Assembly: GCA_963969495.1 (NCBI GenBank)
Contig: OZ018317.1
Span: 37,375,726 to 37,439,725, forward strand
Direction: 5' to 3'
DNA: 64,000 nucleotides
Origin: Ceratothoa steindachneri
Taxonomy: Eukaryota > Arthropoda > Malacostraca > Isopoda > Cymothoidae
Shown here: positions 34,391 through 46,450 of the stretch, piece by piece
Layout: each line of letters starts with the position of its first letter
Position numbering within the stretch: position 1 is the first letter of the stretch
Notes under the pieces: model-generated
What the model was told of the DNA's origin: nothing
What the model saw: the letters and a program-made list of their open reading frames with translations, nothing else
Databases searched by the model: none
Made by a program: the position numbers and the translations under genes

Positions 34391-34884
34391 TCAGCGATCC
34401 AAATGTTTACAAACTTCATCCAATGTTACCCCCAAACGATCCAAATGTTTACAAACGTCATCAAATGTTCCCACTAGCGATCCAAATGTTTACAAACTTT
34501 ATCGAATGTTACTCTCAATCGATCCAAATGTTTACAAACGTCATCCAATGTTCCCCCCAAGGCATCCAAATGTTTACAAACTTCATCCAATGTTACCCTC
34601 AAGCGATCTAAATGTTTACAAACGTCATCCAATGTTCCCACTAGCGATCCAAATGTTTACAAACGTCATCCAATGTTTCCCCTAAAGCGATTCAAATGTT
34701 TACAAACTTCATCCAATGTTACCCCCCAAGCGATTCAAATGTTTACAAACTTCATCCAATGTTACCCCCAAGCGATTGAAATGTTTACAAACTTCATCCA
34801 ATGTTACCCCCAAGCGATTCAAATGTTTACAAACGTCATCCAAGGTTCCCACTAGCGATCCTAATGTTTATAAACGTCATTGTA
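34391..34884. repeat. 41-42-bp minisatellite (CGATCCAAATGTTTACAAAC family)
   Basis: About 12 tandem copies of CGATCCAAATGTTTACAAAC followed by NTCATCCAATGTTNCCCCCAAG. Copies alternate between two subtypes (CTTCATCC...TTACC and CGTCATCC...TTCCC). Related single units occur at 38038-38070 and 40262-40370. Open frames on the plus strand reflect the 42-bp period. Confidence 0.95.
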
Positions 34885-34965
34885 GAGGTTTAGTGAGTGG
34901 GTAATCCCAGTCCCACTTTCTAGGCATATATTACAATCCCGCACTAAGGTGAAGTGGAGGTGAAG

Positions 34966-36217
34966 TGTAGCCAATACACCTACGGTAGCCACTTCCAGTG
35001 AATAAGAATAACCCCGGTGCTTCCCTTTTGATCAAAGTTAAGATAATGATCCCCTGAGCGTGTTCTCACTCAGTAAAAGCCAGTCATGGGTAGACTTATG
35101 TACTTTTGAGAATTAAGCCGGGTGGATTGCTTATTATTTGCCAAAGGATCGTCCAAAATAGTTAAACACACAGATACAAAAATAATCTTTAATATACATG
35201 AATTAGAAATATGAAATAACATATATAGGTATAAATAGGATTAGTCTTTGCACTGAACAAATAAGTCTATATATAATGTCGTGGGGATTACACTTGAATT
35301 CTACGTACTAGGATGCTTGCGTCTTAATTTCATCCGACAGAATGAATTGAATAATATTATGGAATTAAGCACTGAATTAATCACTTGAAATAATCGTGGT
35401 TATGAGCTCGGGATGTAAATTCTAGTTAACGGTTAAACTGGCGAAGTTAGGCGAGGGGATAATTCACTTTAACGATACCTTGGAGTTCGAAACTATTGGG
35501 AGGGTAAAGGTGAATGTCTTCTTCTTCTGACGATCTTCACACTTAGCCTGGTCGTCCGAGGTTACCGAATGTGTGGGTAATCCTAGACTGGCGTCTTGAT
35601 GTAATGATCCTAGGCCGGATTGCGAAGGCGAGTCAAACTGTGACTCAAATCGGAATTCTTCTCCTCGAAGTGTCCGTTCCGATTATTGACTCCTGGAGTG
35701 GGTAGCCAAAATGATTACCTAGCTGTGTCTAGGGTAATCCGCAGAGGAAGGTCATGTGTAACCTCTGACTCTGAAGAAGGAGGGGGGTTTGCGAGAAGTT
35801 TGGCACCTACAACTACCTTGACGGCAACAACCAATTTCCCGAAGCTTCTTCCTTGCAACAGGCGAACTGTTTCCTTTGTGGGACTAGCTCCACACACAAC
35901 GTAGGTCCAAGATCTTCTGCCTGAGTCCAGGGAGAATTTTCCCTTTTATTTACCCTAAGAACTAAAATTGAGAGAGAGAGCACCGGATTCTCATAAAATC
36001 CGTATCGTCGCGCGAAAGACCTTTTGTTTGCTGCCAGGACAAGCGAAATATTTACGCCTCGCCGTCATCTGAGTTTTCCTCGTCTCAACCTGCAGGTTTA
36101 TGACGGCGTGAAAGGGGGTGAAGGAGATTTGATGAGAAAGGCGAATTTGGAATAAGGGAGTAGCTGTGTCGGTGTATTTATGTATACACTAATGTATGGG
36201 GATTTTAGACTTCTACA
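34966..36217 (-). repeat. Probable Ty3/gypsy 3' LTR
   Basis: Reading the minus strand, a TGTAGAAGTC start at 36217 follows a purine-rich AACGGGTAGGGA stretch (a polypurine-tract candidate), and the end at 34966 reads GGCTACA, giving TGTAG...CTACA inverted ends. Segment 36069-36217 is repeated at 37863-38018 with the homology ending within three bases of the same TG, which supports this as the LTR edge. An alternative edge at 36289 (ATTGGCTACA, inverse of 34966-34975) is possible. Length about 1.25 kb. Confidence 0.6.
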
Positions 36218-36640
36218 TCCCTACCCGTTTTGGAAGACATTATTCTGACGTGTAACTAGGAATAATGTATACCTTTAACATTGGCTACACGAACAACACA
36301 ATAAAAAAACAAAACGGGCATTCAACGAATACATGAACAACATAAAATAATCATGATGGTAAAGGAACACACGGGTTACCGGTAATATACAGGAAACTCC
36401 TGAATAATTAAGAGCTGATGCTTAAGTACAAAAGAAATAAATGATTATATTCGATTAATTAATCCGGGTAGTATTATATAAAAACCCCATGCAAGAAAAA
36501 AAACGAGGAAAACTCTCTAAAATTAATCACGGCAATTATAGAGCGTGTCAGATTATTAATTTTACAAATATAACATATGAATAATTAGTGGGTGGAGACT
36601 AAACCTTTATCCAAAACTACATAGCTATAATACCGATTAT
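36218..36640 (-). other. Gypsy interior residue without recognisable coding sequence
   Basis: AT-rich stretch between the RNase H end and the LTR. It should contain integrase in an intact element, but no integrase motif is visible on either strand. Confidence 0.5.
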
Positions 36641-37882
36641 TTACAAAGACTCACTGGGCTCGTCTACCGGGTTCCTAGACAAACTATCCGCGAGTACATT
36701 AAGAGATCCCTTTAGGTATCGGATATCATATTGATATTCGGATAATAACAGGGCCCATCGCATGAGTCTCCCATTCTGACTCTTACAACTTTTTAGGTAC
36801 GCTAGGGGTTTGTGATCCGTTTTTATAGAGAACGGTGTACCTATCAAATATATACGGAACTATTGTACCCCAAACACGATAGCTAAAGCTTCTAGCTCCA
36901 AAGTGGCATACTTCTTTTTCCTGCTTGGAAAGTTTACGACTTGCAAAATCCACTGGGAACGGCACTTCTGCCTCGTATTGCAACAAGGTGCATCCGATTC
37001 CAAGATGAGAGGCGTCGATCCGAATGCCGAATTTCTCCTCGGGATTAGATAAGTGCAGGATAGGGGCAGTCACTAGTTTCTGTTTGAGACGGCGAAACTG
37101 GCAATAGGCACGAGGTTCCACTTAATAGGGTCTTGAGATTTCTTTTTATGCAAGCCATTTAAGGGGGGGGGGAGGACGGACGTGAAATGGGGACAAAACG
37201 CCTATAAAAGGAAGCAGCTCCTAAGAAAGGTCTGAATTGCTTCTTCGAGACTGGGGCCGGCCTATCGGTTATTGTTTTTATCTTATCCTTCTGTGGGGAT
37301 ATGCGGTTATCACCAATCTTGAACCCCTAAATACGCAATAGTGTTACAAGAAAAATGGCACTTGGAGGGCTTACTTGTTAAGCCGTGAGACCTCAGTCGG
37401 TCTAATAGTGGGCGAAGACACGCGAGGTATTCTTCACATTTACGCATGGCTACGTACACCTTGTGAAAATAGAATGTGACGTTTTCTAGCCCTTCTACAA
37501 CTTTTCGCATAATGCGGTTATAACTGCTACCGGCCGTAACAGGACCAAAAGGCAGCCGGGTGAATTGTTTGAGGCCTCTTTCTGTGGGGAATGCTGTAAA
37601 TTTCCTCACCGATGGTTTCAAGGGAATCTGGTAATAAACCTTACACAAGTCAATTTCAGAGATATACGCGGCTCCTTCGAATAAGTGCAGGTTCTGATCG
37701 ATGAGTGGGAGGGGTTCTACGTCAAATACAGTGACAGGGTTCAGTTTCCGAAAGTCGACGCTTATCTTGACGGGCCCAAGTTCGGGGTTCACGTCTAACT
37801 TAGGGGAGGGTTCTTCCAATGCGGGGTAAAAGGGAGAGCGGGAAGCTGGTAGTCCCCGTTTCCTGAGTTTTCCTCGTCTCAA
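36641..37882 (-). pseudogene. Ty3/gypsy pol fragment: RT and RNase H
   Basis: The RT portion (37310-37882) has ISVDFRKLNPVT, EIDLCKVYYQIPL, KFTAFPTERGLKQFTRLPFG and PSKCHF. The catalytic YxDD box is replaced (YFHKVYV), so it is inactive. After frameshifts the RNase H domain follows: FGIRIDASHLGIGCTLLQ, VDFASRKLSKQEK, then TDHKPLAYLK and ADSLSRNPVDEP (36641-36847). Gag, protease and integrase are missing; the space to the LTR (about 350-420 bp) is too short for an integrase. Confidence 0.88.
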
Positions 37883-38018
37883 CCTGCAGGTTTATGACGG
37901 CGCGAAAGGAAGTGAAGGAGATGCGATGCGAAAGGCGAATTTAGAATAAGGGAGGGACACGCAGCTGTGTCGGTGTATTTATGTATACACTAATGTATTG
38001 GGTATTTAGACTTCTACA
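37863..38018 (-). repeat. 5' LTR fragment of the gypsy relic
   Basis: 156 bp almost identical to 36069-36217, with one small insertion (GGACACGC). Its inner end abuts RT coding sequence directly, so the rest of the 5' LTR, the primer-binding site, gag and protease are deleted. Confidence 0.85.
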
Positions 38019-38980
38019 TCCATTCAAGGCCTCTTAAGAGTGATCTAAATGTTTCCAAACGTCATTTGTTAGTTCTTTCTCCTTTGTTTGAAAAGCAGAA
38101 AACAACCTGAACATTGATTTAATGTTAAATTTAAAAAATGCTGCACACTGAAAAATAAAAAAGAGGGAAAAATAATCGGTTAATATCTGGATTGAAAAAG
38201 TACTTAAAAGTGTGACAGTTTTTTGTTGATGTTGTGTTTTGGCTTTTGAATTATACATAGATACAAATATTATTCTCGTAAATAACCTCGAAATGAAATA
38301 TATCTCCTTTTACATGTTTTTTTAATTGCTCCTTAGGGGCAGAAGGCATCTCTGCTCCTTTCGACCCCTTTAGAGATTAAAGGAGAAAGCTCTTTATCCT
38401 ACAGCATGTGCTGTAGGCCTCGCCAACTTTACTATGTACATATAACTGGGCCGCGCATTCTGTGACAAACTTGGTTAGCGTGGAGGGAGGTGGCGTATTA
38501 GGGGAATTTTATAGCACTTTCCTCTAGTAGTGGTTCATGCAACAGCTAGGAAGTGAGAAATCGCTTGCATCTCGGCCTCTAGCGGACTCCATCTAAATGG
38601 GGTGGTCTGACACAGGGATTGTATCCAGGTGCGGTTGTCGTTTCATATCCACTTGGAAATGAGTGACCATTCTACACGTCTTTGGCTCTTGCACTACAGG
38701 GTGGCTAGAGTTTTTAAAAAAAACACCCCTTGCCTGCTGGGCGTGCTCCTCTTTCCTTGTGAGGCCGGCAGCACTACCTTACTGTGACTTGGTTTGAATC
38801 ACTACCATAAATAAAGGAAATTTAAGGGCGAAGAGAAAAAAGGTAAGATTTATGCGAAGGAGAAAAAGAAGAAGGGAGGGCGGTCGGCGAGTTGGTGGCA
38901 TCTGCCGCAATTAATGTTGTCTTCTCCACGTCTGAGAGAGAGAATTGTGAACGGCTATATTTGCGTCAGCCGGGGCCGAG
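38019..38980. other. Non-coding segment with one stray 42-bp-family unit
   Basis: 38034-38070 is a diverged unit of the 34391-34884 minisatellite (GTGATCTAAATGTTTCCAAACGTCAT). A short perfect palindrome CTACAGCATGTGCTGTAG lies at about 38401. No gene or RNA family recognised. Confidence 0.45.
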
Positions 38981-38984
38981 ATTG

Positions 38985-39735
38985 AATGGAGGAGGAGAAA
39001 GAGGTAAGGGGGGGATGAGGGTGTTATCCAAAGCCCGGCGAGATTGAATGGAGGTGGAGGGGAGGCGTTATCCAAAGCCCTCCAAGATTGAATAGAGGAG
39101 GAGGAGGGGGGGGAGGTGTTATCCAAAGCCCTCCAAGATTGAATGGAGGAGGTGTGGGGGGGCGTTATCCGAAGCCCGCTGAGATTAAATAGAGGAGGAG
39201 GAGGAGGAGGTGGAGATGGAGGGGAAGGCGTTATCCAGAGCCCTCAGAGATTGAATGGAGGAGGAGGTGGGGGAGGCGTTATCCAAAGCCCTCCAAGATT
39301 GAATGGAGGAGGGGGGGGAGACGTTATCCAAAGCCCTCCAAGATTGAATGGAGGAGGAGGAGGTGGGGGGATGAGGCGTTATCCAAAGCTCGCCGAGATT
39401 GAAAGGAGGAGGAGAAGGTGGGGGGAAGGCGTTATCCAAAGCACTCTGAGATTGAATGGAGGAGGAGGAGGAGGTGGGGGGAAGCGTTATCCAAAACCCT
39501 CCGAGATTGAATGGAGGAGGAGGAGGTGGGGGAGGGAGGCGTTATCCAAAGCCCTCCAAGATTGAATGGAGGAGGGGGAGGTGGGTGAGAGGCGTTATCC
39601 AAAGCCCGCCGAGATTGAATGGAGAAAGAGGTAGGGGGGGGGGCGTTATCCAAAGCCCGCCGAGATTGAATGGAGGAGGAGGAAGAGGTGGGGGGTGGGG
39701 AAGGCGTTATCCAAAGAACCCCTCCGAGATTGAGA
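38985..39735. repeat. GGA-rich minisatellite, about 14 copies
   Basis: Tandem units of about 45-60 bp: GAGATTGAATGGAGGAGGAGG, G-rich run, then GCGTTATCCAAAGCCCNCC. Length differences come mostly from the number of GGA triplets and G runs. The plus strand is strongly purine-biased. Open frames on both strands (Gly-rich, Ser/Pro-rich) are repeat-derived. Confidence 0.95.
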
Positions 39736-41023
<1,288 letters not shown>

Positions 41024-41129
41024 CTTGTACTACGTAGGGAAAAAGAAAGATTGATTGGAACTAGTACTTTCTTTATCTTAATAACATTTTCAAACTCACA
41101 ATGGTTTATGAAATAGAGAAACCCTATAT

Positions 41130-41345
41130 TTATATAAAGCAATGTTTTCTCTTTAAGGTCAGATTTTGGAAGGATCCCTTTGATAAGTTTGATTTGATGA
41201 AGGAAGATACGACTGGATCTAAGGAAAATAAACTGGAGCTAATATTTACATTTATCTCCTTTGTGCAGGAGATTAAGAACGATTCAAATATATTTCTGCT
41301 AATAAAATTATTTAAAGGCATTATGGTATCTGCTTTTGACCAATG
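41130..41345 (-). pseudogene. Penelope-like GIY-YIG C-terminal fragment (first copy)
   Basis: The minus-strand peptide from about 41345 contains HWSKADTIMPLNNFISRNIFESFLI and [12 protein letters not shown]. This parallels the second copy at 44839-45120 (INWNSAKPVIKCSNYISRNILECISI, LDPIITTYIKF). The H..(I)NW...A....N...R...E arrangement is characteristic of the C-terminal part of GIY-YIG domains in Penelope-like elements. Assignment rests on pattern recognition and on the two copies supporting each other. Confidence 0.5.
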
Positions 41346-41376
41346 AATCTGGTGGTCAAAAGCAGATTCCATAATG
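41319..41376. other. Inverted repeat with 24-nt arms
   Basis: Arms 41319-41342 and 41353-41376 are reverse complements with a single mismatch, separated by a 10-nt loop. The left arm overlaps the Penelope-like fragment; the right arm abuts the tRNA-like sequence. It may be a foldback created when the two elements joined. Confidence 0.9.
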
Positions 41377-41380
41377 TCTT

Positions 41381-41470
41381 CCGCGTAGCCGAGTGGTCTA
41401 AGGGACGGTTTAATTGAGATCAAAGCGGTTGCTTGCTACCTGTGTGCACGGTTCGAATCCCACTCCTGTA
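41381..41470 (+). other. tRNA-like (Leu/Ser class) sequence, decayed tRNA gene or SINE head
   Basis: A box-like TAGCCGAGTGGTCTAAGG at 41386-41403 and a perfect B box GGTTCGAATCC at 41450-41460, spaced as in long-variable-arm tRNAs. The T stem and acceptor do not pair, so it is not a working tRNA. A downstream AT-rich part ends in a TA tract, as SINEs often do in simple repeats. Confidence 0.6.
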
Positions 41471-41544
41471 TGAAATTTTTGCGAATTAGGAAATAACATT
41501 TCGGAAGAAAAATTATCCTGTTTTTCTGTTTCTTGCGGTTTGCT

Positions 41545-41548
<4 letters not shown>

Positions 41549-41625
<77 letters not shown>
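41549..41625. repeat. (TA)n microsatellite
   Basis: About 38 TA dinucleotides, pure. It follows the possible SINE body after the tRNA-like sequence. Confidence 0.98.
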
Positions 41626-41628
<3 letters not shown>

Positions 41629-42132
41629 TGATAGAATTACAATAAACCTCGCCACACTCATACACAAGCAAACATATTCCCACTCCCTCCCACACACGCA
41701 AACTTGGTTGCTTCGATGTGGTCCCTTTGATGATCATGAAAACGTCGATTCTTGGGCAGCCGAAAGTTCGTCCAAATATCACGGTTTCTCGCTCTCAGAC
41801 AATCCATGATGCTCAGGTTTATGGCTTCTGGCTTCCCGAGTGGGCAACCAGATCGGGGACAGGGGACATGAAAAATCAAAACGCACCCCATCGCTATGTA
41901 GGTATATTTAGGGCGTGGCTATGGAAAAGATTGGGCCTAAAAGGTTGAGGGGTTGGTTAGCTTTTATTGCTGGTGATTTGCATCGATCCCACTTGGGACG
42001 AAAGTCGTGTGGGCTGATGATGACTTAATCAACGAATTCTATTAGAATATAACGATCAGAGCTAGTTCATATAATATATATTATCTAAAATTGGATCAAT
42101 CTAACTGTTTAATGAGACAGGACATACATAAT
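41626..42132. other. Non-coding flank
   Basis: Short open frames on both strands, none with recognisable domains. It ends at the outer TIR of the nested transposon pair. Confidence 0.4.
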
Positions 42133-42156
42133 ACAGGGTGTCCGAAAAGTTACTAC

Positions 42157-43442
42157 ATACGAGGGGTGGTCAATAAGTTTTGCGAATCGGTAGGGCAAAA
42201 CAGAGGAAGGGAGATGGCTGTTTATGCAGGTGTTAGTACAAGTTATGACAAGTCAGAACCTGCAGCGGCACGTTCTTGCCTAGTCTATTTAAGAAGCAGT
42301 AGCTGATCGCAGATCGTCAGTCACAAATTTTTCAACAATGGAGAAGGTTGAGCACCGCGCAGTGATCAAATTTTTGACCAAGGAAGACAAGAATGCAAAA
42401 GAGATCCATGAACGCATGGTTGCAGTGTACACCGACACCGCCCCTTCCTATGCAACCATTGCTCGCTGGCATAGGGACTTCCGCCATGGTCGTGAGTCCC
42501 TTGAAAATGACGCCCGTCAGACGTGACCAACGAGGACAATGTGGCCCGTGTGGAGAGGATGATCCTCTGAAATCGACAGGTGAAGGTCGAAGAAACCAAG
42601 CGAGAACTTGGAATATCACATGTAAGTGTTATCAACATCATCCACGACAATTTTGCCATGACCAAGGTCTCTGCCCATTGGGTCCCTAGAAACCTCACGC
42701 CTCATGATCGACTTCAACGTCGTCAAAGTTCGGAGGAGCTGCTGTTCTTGTACAACCAAAACCCGGCGGGAATCGAGTCACGCATAGTGACAGGTGATAA
42801 AACCTGGGTCCATCACTGGGATCCCGAGACCAAGCTCGAAAGCATGGCCTGGAATCACAGGGGCTCTCCGACTCCCATCAAGTTTCCGACCCAACCCTCA
42901 GCCGGGAAGATCATGGCCACCATCTTTTGGGATTCTGAGTGAGTGTTGATGGTGGACTATGCGCCACGTGGAAGGACCATCACAGCCCAATATTACGCCG
43001 AGGAACTGGCTGGGTTGAAGAAGTGCATCCGTCAGAAGCGGTGCGGCAATTTGACACGCGGTGTCCTGCTTCTTCACGACAATGCCCCTGTCCACAAGGC
43101 CAGAGTTGCACAAGCTGCCCTGCGCGAGTGCGGATTAGCGGAGCTCAACTATCCCACCTACAGTCCAAATCTGGCCCCCAGCGACTACTTTTTATTCCGC
43201 CAGCTCAAGGCTGCACTGCGTGGACGCCGGTTTGGGGACCATGAAGATGTCCAGCTCGCCGTACAGGAGTGGATTGAACAGCAGTCGGGAGATTTCTGGT
43301 TGTCTGGAATTCGAAGCCTTAGGGACAAGTGGCGCAAGTGCATTGAAGTCGAGGGTAGTTATATTGAAAAATAATAAAACACTTTTCCTCATATCTCATT
43401 TCCTTATATCCGAATTGCAAAACTTATTGACCGCTCCTCGTA
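42157..43442 (+). mobile_element. Mariner element, near full length
   Basis: TIRs CGAGGGGTGGTCAATAAGTT (42157) and, inverted, AACTTATTGACCGCTCCTCG (ending 43440) with TA on both sides. It contains one transposase ORF relic. It is inserted in the outer TIR element right next to its left TIR. The truncated copy at 1008-1545 is the same family. Confidence 0.92.
42338..43374 (+). pseudogene. Mariner transposase (DD34D), inactivated
   Basis: 345 codons, the usual mariner length. Start at 42338 (MEKVEHRAVIKFL). N-terminal helix-turn-helix region with ATIARWHRDFRHGRESLEND, a frameshift near 42522, a TGA near 42568 (Arg codon position), the linker WVPRNLTPHDRLQRRQ, first catalytic block VTGDKTWVHHWDPE, a TGA near 42941, second block LLHDNAPVHKA and third YSPNLAPSDYFLF. 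Exactly 34 residues separate the last two Asp, defining DD34D. The catalytic residues are intact; one frameshift and two stops disable it. Confidence 0.93.
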
Positions 43443-43818
43443 TATACTGAAAACATTTTTCTCGCCAGGATCACAATGGTCAAATTATCACTTTCACCAA
43501 GTACTCAAGATCCCAAGTACCGGCGTGCTTTGGAGTGTTATAAACTTTCCGGATATATTCTCGGGGCTGTGGGAGGGGGATAATATATGTTGTAAGAAGA
43601 ACTTCCATGTCGTACTTTACGATAGTAATTTTCTGCTTCTTCCGTCACCCCCTGCCCCGAAGATGTACCTGGACAGTTTTAGCACCTGCGAGTGTTGCTA
43701 TCCACTCCGCTGCTTAGGAGCTTGGGTGCTTGCGCGACAGAGAGAGACTCTGCCCACTGTAATTCTTGCGAGAGTATATATTTACAGTGCATAGTAACTT
43801 TTCGGACACCTTGTATTT

Positions 43819-44690
43819 GCGGATATTTCCTATAATTATTTTTCTAGTTCGTAATAGCTCATTTAATCAATTATTTTTCATCTAGAAATTTATGTTGTTT
43901 ACATCACTAATTCTCCTTATAATGGCAGCTGCAAAGGAGTGTCTTTAGGATTAAACTGAATATTTAGTAAATGAATATATTTGTAAGCTTACCAATGAAA
44001 ACATTCCTTTTATTGTGTGAAAGGACTTTTAGTAACGACGGCATAACATCAACGAAATAAAACAACATCTAGAAAAAATCACATAAAAAATGCTATAATC
44101 TAGATTTCTTTTAAATACCAAGACGTTTAAGAATAGAATTTTGTTAACTTCTTAATTCAAATCTATACAAGCTTGTAATAAAAATAGATTAAAGGCATCC
44201 TATAGGATTTCTCTGGATATCACTCGAGCTTAAAACCCACATACATTGATGAGGATATCAACATTCTATCCATAAAATAAATAACCGAACCTATAGCGAA
44301 CAAAGATCCCAGCATTGTTTCCTATGTGTTGACCTCTCAGTAATAATACAGTAGCACACCGGATAGATGAGATTGCTGAAGATGTTGAAACAACCCTAAA
44401 TCGGAAACTCGACATTCCAAATTTTCTATTCAACTTGACAAATTGACCTTTCGAAGTGAAAATATTTTAGGACCTATGTAAGATATTTCTTTTAGAGATA
44501 AATAATTCTATATTTTGTGTTACCATGTTCCTTCGTATATTAAATTAATATCGCTAAAATCCAATCTCTTTCCTTACAACATTCCATAGTAAAGAAAATA
44601 TATTCAACGTCCTTAAAATTCATCCCCAGGAGTCAATGCCCGTGTTGGTTTCAAAGTAAAACAAAGCAAACGCACATAGGTCCTATAAAT
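43819..44690. other. AT-rich non-coding region
   Basis: Nothing recognised on either strand apart from scattered short open frames. Confidence 0.5.
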
Positions 44691-45125
44691 GCAGATACAC
44701 CCACAAAGAAAAAGTGAAAAACGATTCCGAGAGCTTTCGTCTTTATTCTTAGAGACCTTTTCAAGGAGTGAACAGGAGGCTGGACATACATTGCCATAAA
44801 TAGTGGAAGGGGGTTATTAGAGCAACCACCTCTGAACCTTAATTAGGGGGTACAAAAACCTGAAACAACTTTATTTGAAATTTTATGTATGTAGTGATAA
44901 TGGGGTCTAGCATGAACAAATCAGGACTGGGGTTGAAATTTTGGAACGCGTTAATGGAGATACATTCTAATATATTTCTCGAGATATAATTACTGCATTT
45001 TATGACTGGTTTGGCACTGTTCCAGTTAATGCTATGGTTAAGATTGTACATATGTAAAAAAAGCGCAATGCTAGTTTTACCTATAAAATTTGTGTCCATA
45101 AGTGGGCATAAAAAGTTCACCAGTT
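44690..45125 (-). pseudogene. Penelope-like element 3' fragment (GIY-YIG end plus tail)
   Basis: The minus-strand frame 44839-45120 encodes FLHMYNLNHSINWNSAKPV, SNYISRNILECISI and FNPSPDLFMLDPIITTYI, the C-terminal part of a Penelope-type GIY-YIG endonuclease. Downstream on the same strand (44790-44700) is CTCCTTGAAAAGGTCTCTAA then GACGAAAGCTCTCGG, resembling 3' ends of such elements. No RT part is present. Confidence 0.55.
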
Positions 45126-45950
45126 TGAAATCTTCAGGTCAACTTTTACGCCTACTTTTTCGACCTGATAATTTTATGATCAAAATAGTTGAGTATTTTT
45201 CTTGAGTCTGCCGAGCATTTGCTCCTTACTTCAATAGATGAGGTTTCGAAAAAGTATACATGATTTATCGTCTTTGGATGTCTATTTTAATTCCCTCCTC
45301 CAAATTATTGTAAATTTTGGCACCCGTCTTAAAATATATAATTATATATAATTATAATAAAATAATAAAAATAAAATAATAATAGTAAAAATAAAATTAT
45401 AATAATATAAAGAAAAAAAATAAGAAAATGAAGAAAAAAGTAATAATAATAATATGGGAGTAACAATTATTATATCATGCTCTTCAAGATTACATGCCTC
45501 TATAGAGCCCTTGTCTACAAACTAAAAGGGAGGCTTCTGCAAAAAGGAAGGGGTTTATGGCACGCTTGGAGGCAACAGGAGAGAGGGGGTAGGGGCGTAC
45601 CTCAGCGGACAGATCATTCCACATTCTAGGAGCAATTGTTAAGGAAGCACAAACATTCATGCAACACACACAACTGGAGTGGGCAAACAATAATGTGGGG
45701 GGGGGGCATCCCTAACTCATGGTTTTAAGAAAATCAGCAGTGAGTTAGCGGAGACGGTGGGTCGGAAACTCACTTTTGGGAATAATAATCCTATGAGTGT
45801 ATTCAATGAGCTTTTGCCTGGTTGGAGACTTTCCGGCCCTTATTAGAGCTGTGATTTCTTATATTCTTTATTTTTCAAACTCTTTGCGGAGAGAAAATGT
45901 TTAAGGGGTGTGCCATGGTCGGCAAAGGTCGGGAGATCTGGGCATATCTT
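45126..45950. other. Non-coding region with (TAA)-rich stretch
   Basis: 45330-45450 is a degenerate TAA/AAT-rich stretch. The rest holds only short open frames; no family recognised. Confidence 0.5.
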
Positions 45951-45951
45951 T

Positions 45952-46175
45952 TTTAAGGGTTTGTAAAGGGAGGAAGAAGGAGGTAAAATGGATTCTGTGA
46001 ATACCTTATAAGGGGCTTGTAAAGGGCGGGAGAAGGGCGTAAAATGGATTATGTGAATACCTTATCAGTGGCTTGTAAAGGGTGGGATAAGGGCGCAAAA
46101 TGGATTATGTGAATACCTTCTAAGGCGCTTGTAAAGGGCGAGAGAAGGGCGTAAAATGGATTCTGTGAATAGTTT
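45952..46175. repeat. 57-bp minisatellite, 4 copies
   Basis: Unit GGCTTGTAAAGGGCGGGAGA then AGGGCGTAAAATGGATTNTGTGAATACCTTAT, exactly 57 bp in the middle copies. Copies differ by a few substitutions. Confidence 0.95.
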
Positions 46176-46327
46176 TGTGATAAAAGGGTGGGGACAAATG
46201 GGCAACTGGCTGGTAATGTGTATGGGGTAGCGCAGGGGGGTTAGGGGGGTAACAATTTTGTGCCCCTTTATCCTATAAAGGGCCAATGACACGAAACAAA
46301 AGACTGGGGAACTTTGCCCTTAAGTAG

Positions 46328-46450
46328 GTCTACACCAATTCCATATCTAGCGAAGTTAAGCCACATTAGGTGTGGTGAATCGACGAATGTAGTCTGTTCG
46401 GTCATACTACCCTGAAGATACCCGAGAATCGGATTCTACGTTAATCAGGA
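46328..46450 (+). pseudogene. Two tandem 5S rRNA-derived sequences
   Basis: 46328-46391 starts GTCTACACCAATTCCAT and after an internal gap has CGAAGTTAAGCCACATTAGG, the box A region of animal 5S rRNA, then TGTGGTGAAT; it ends AATGTAGTCT like a 5S 3' end. Directly joined is a second start, GTCTGTTCGGTCATACTACC CTGAA (46392), followed by CCCGAGAATCGGATTC and TACGTTAATCAGG. Both are shorter than 120 nt and degenerate, so these are pseudogenes or a 5S-derived SINE. Identification is from memory of 5S consensus and not from alignment. Confidence 0.55.

Larger units (their letters stand above)
42133..43818. mobile_element. Short TIR element, outer shell of a nested pair
   Basis: CAGGGTGTCCGAAAAGTTACTA at 42133 is matched in inverse at 43794-43816 (TAGTAACTTTTCGGACACCTTG), both flanked by TA, the target duplication of the Tc1/mariner superfamily. 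Without the inner mariner the element is only about 400 bp (22 bp left of the insertion and about 370 bp right), so it is a non-autonomous MITE. No transposase remnant is visible in its own sequence. Confidence 0.8.

Noticed and set aside
34391..34884. CRISPR-like array with ~42-bp periodicity
   Set aside because: The whole unit repeats with no unique spacers, and the context is eukaryotic transposon-rich DNA; it is a minisatellite.
41381..41470. Functional tRNA-Leu/Ser gene
   Set aside because: A and B boxes are present but the acceptor and T stems do not pair.
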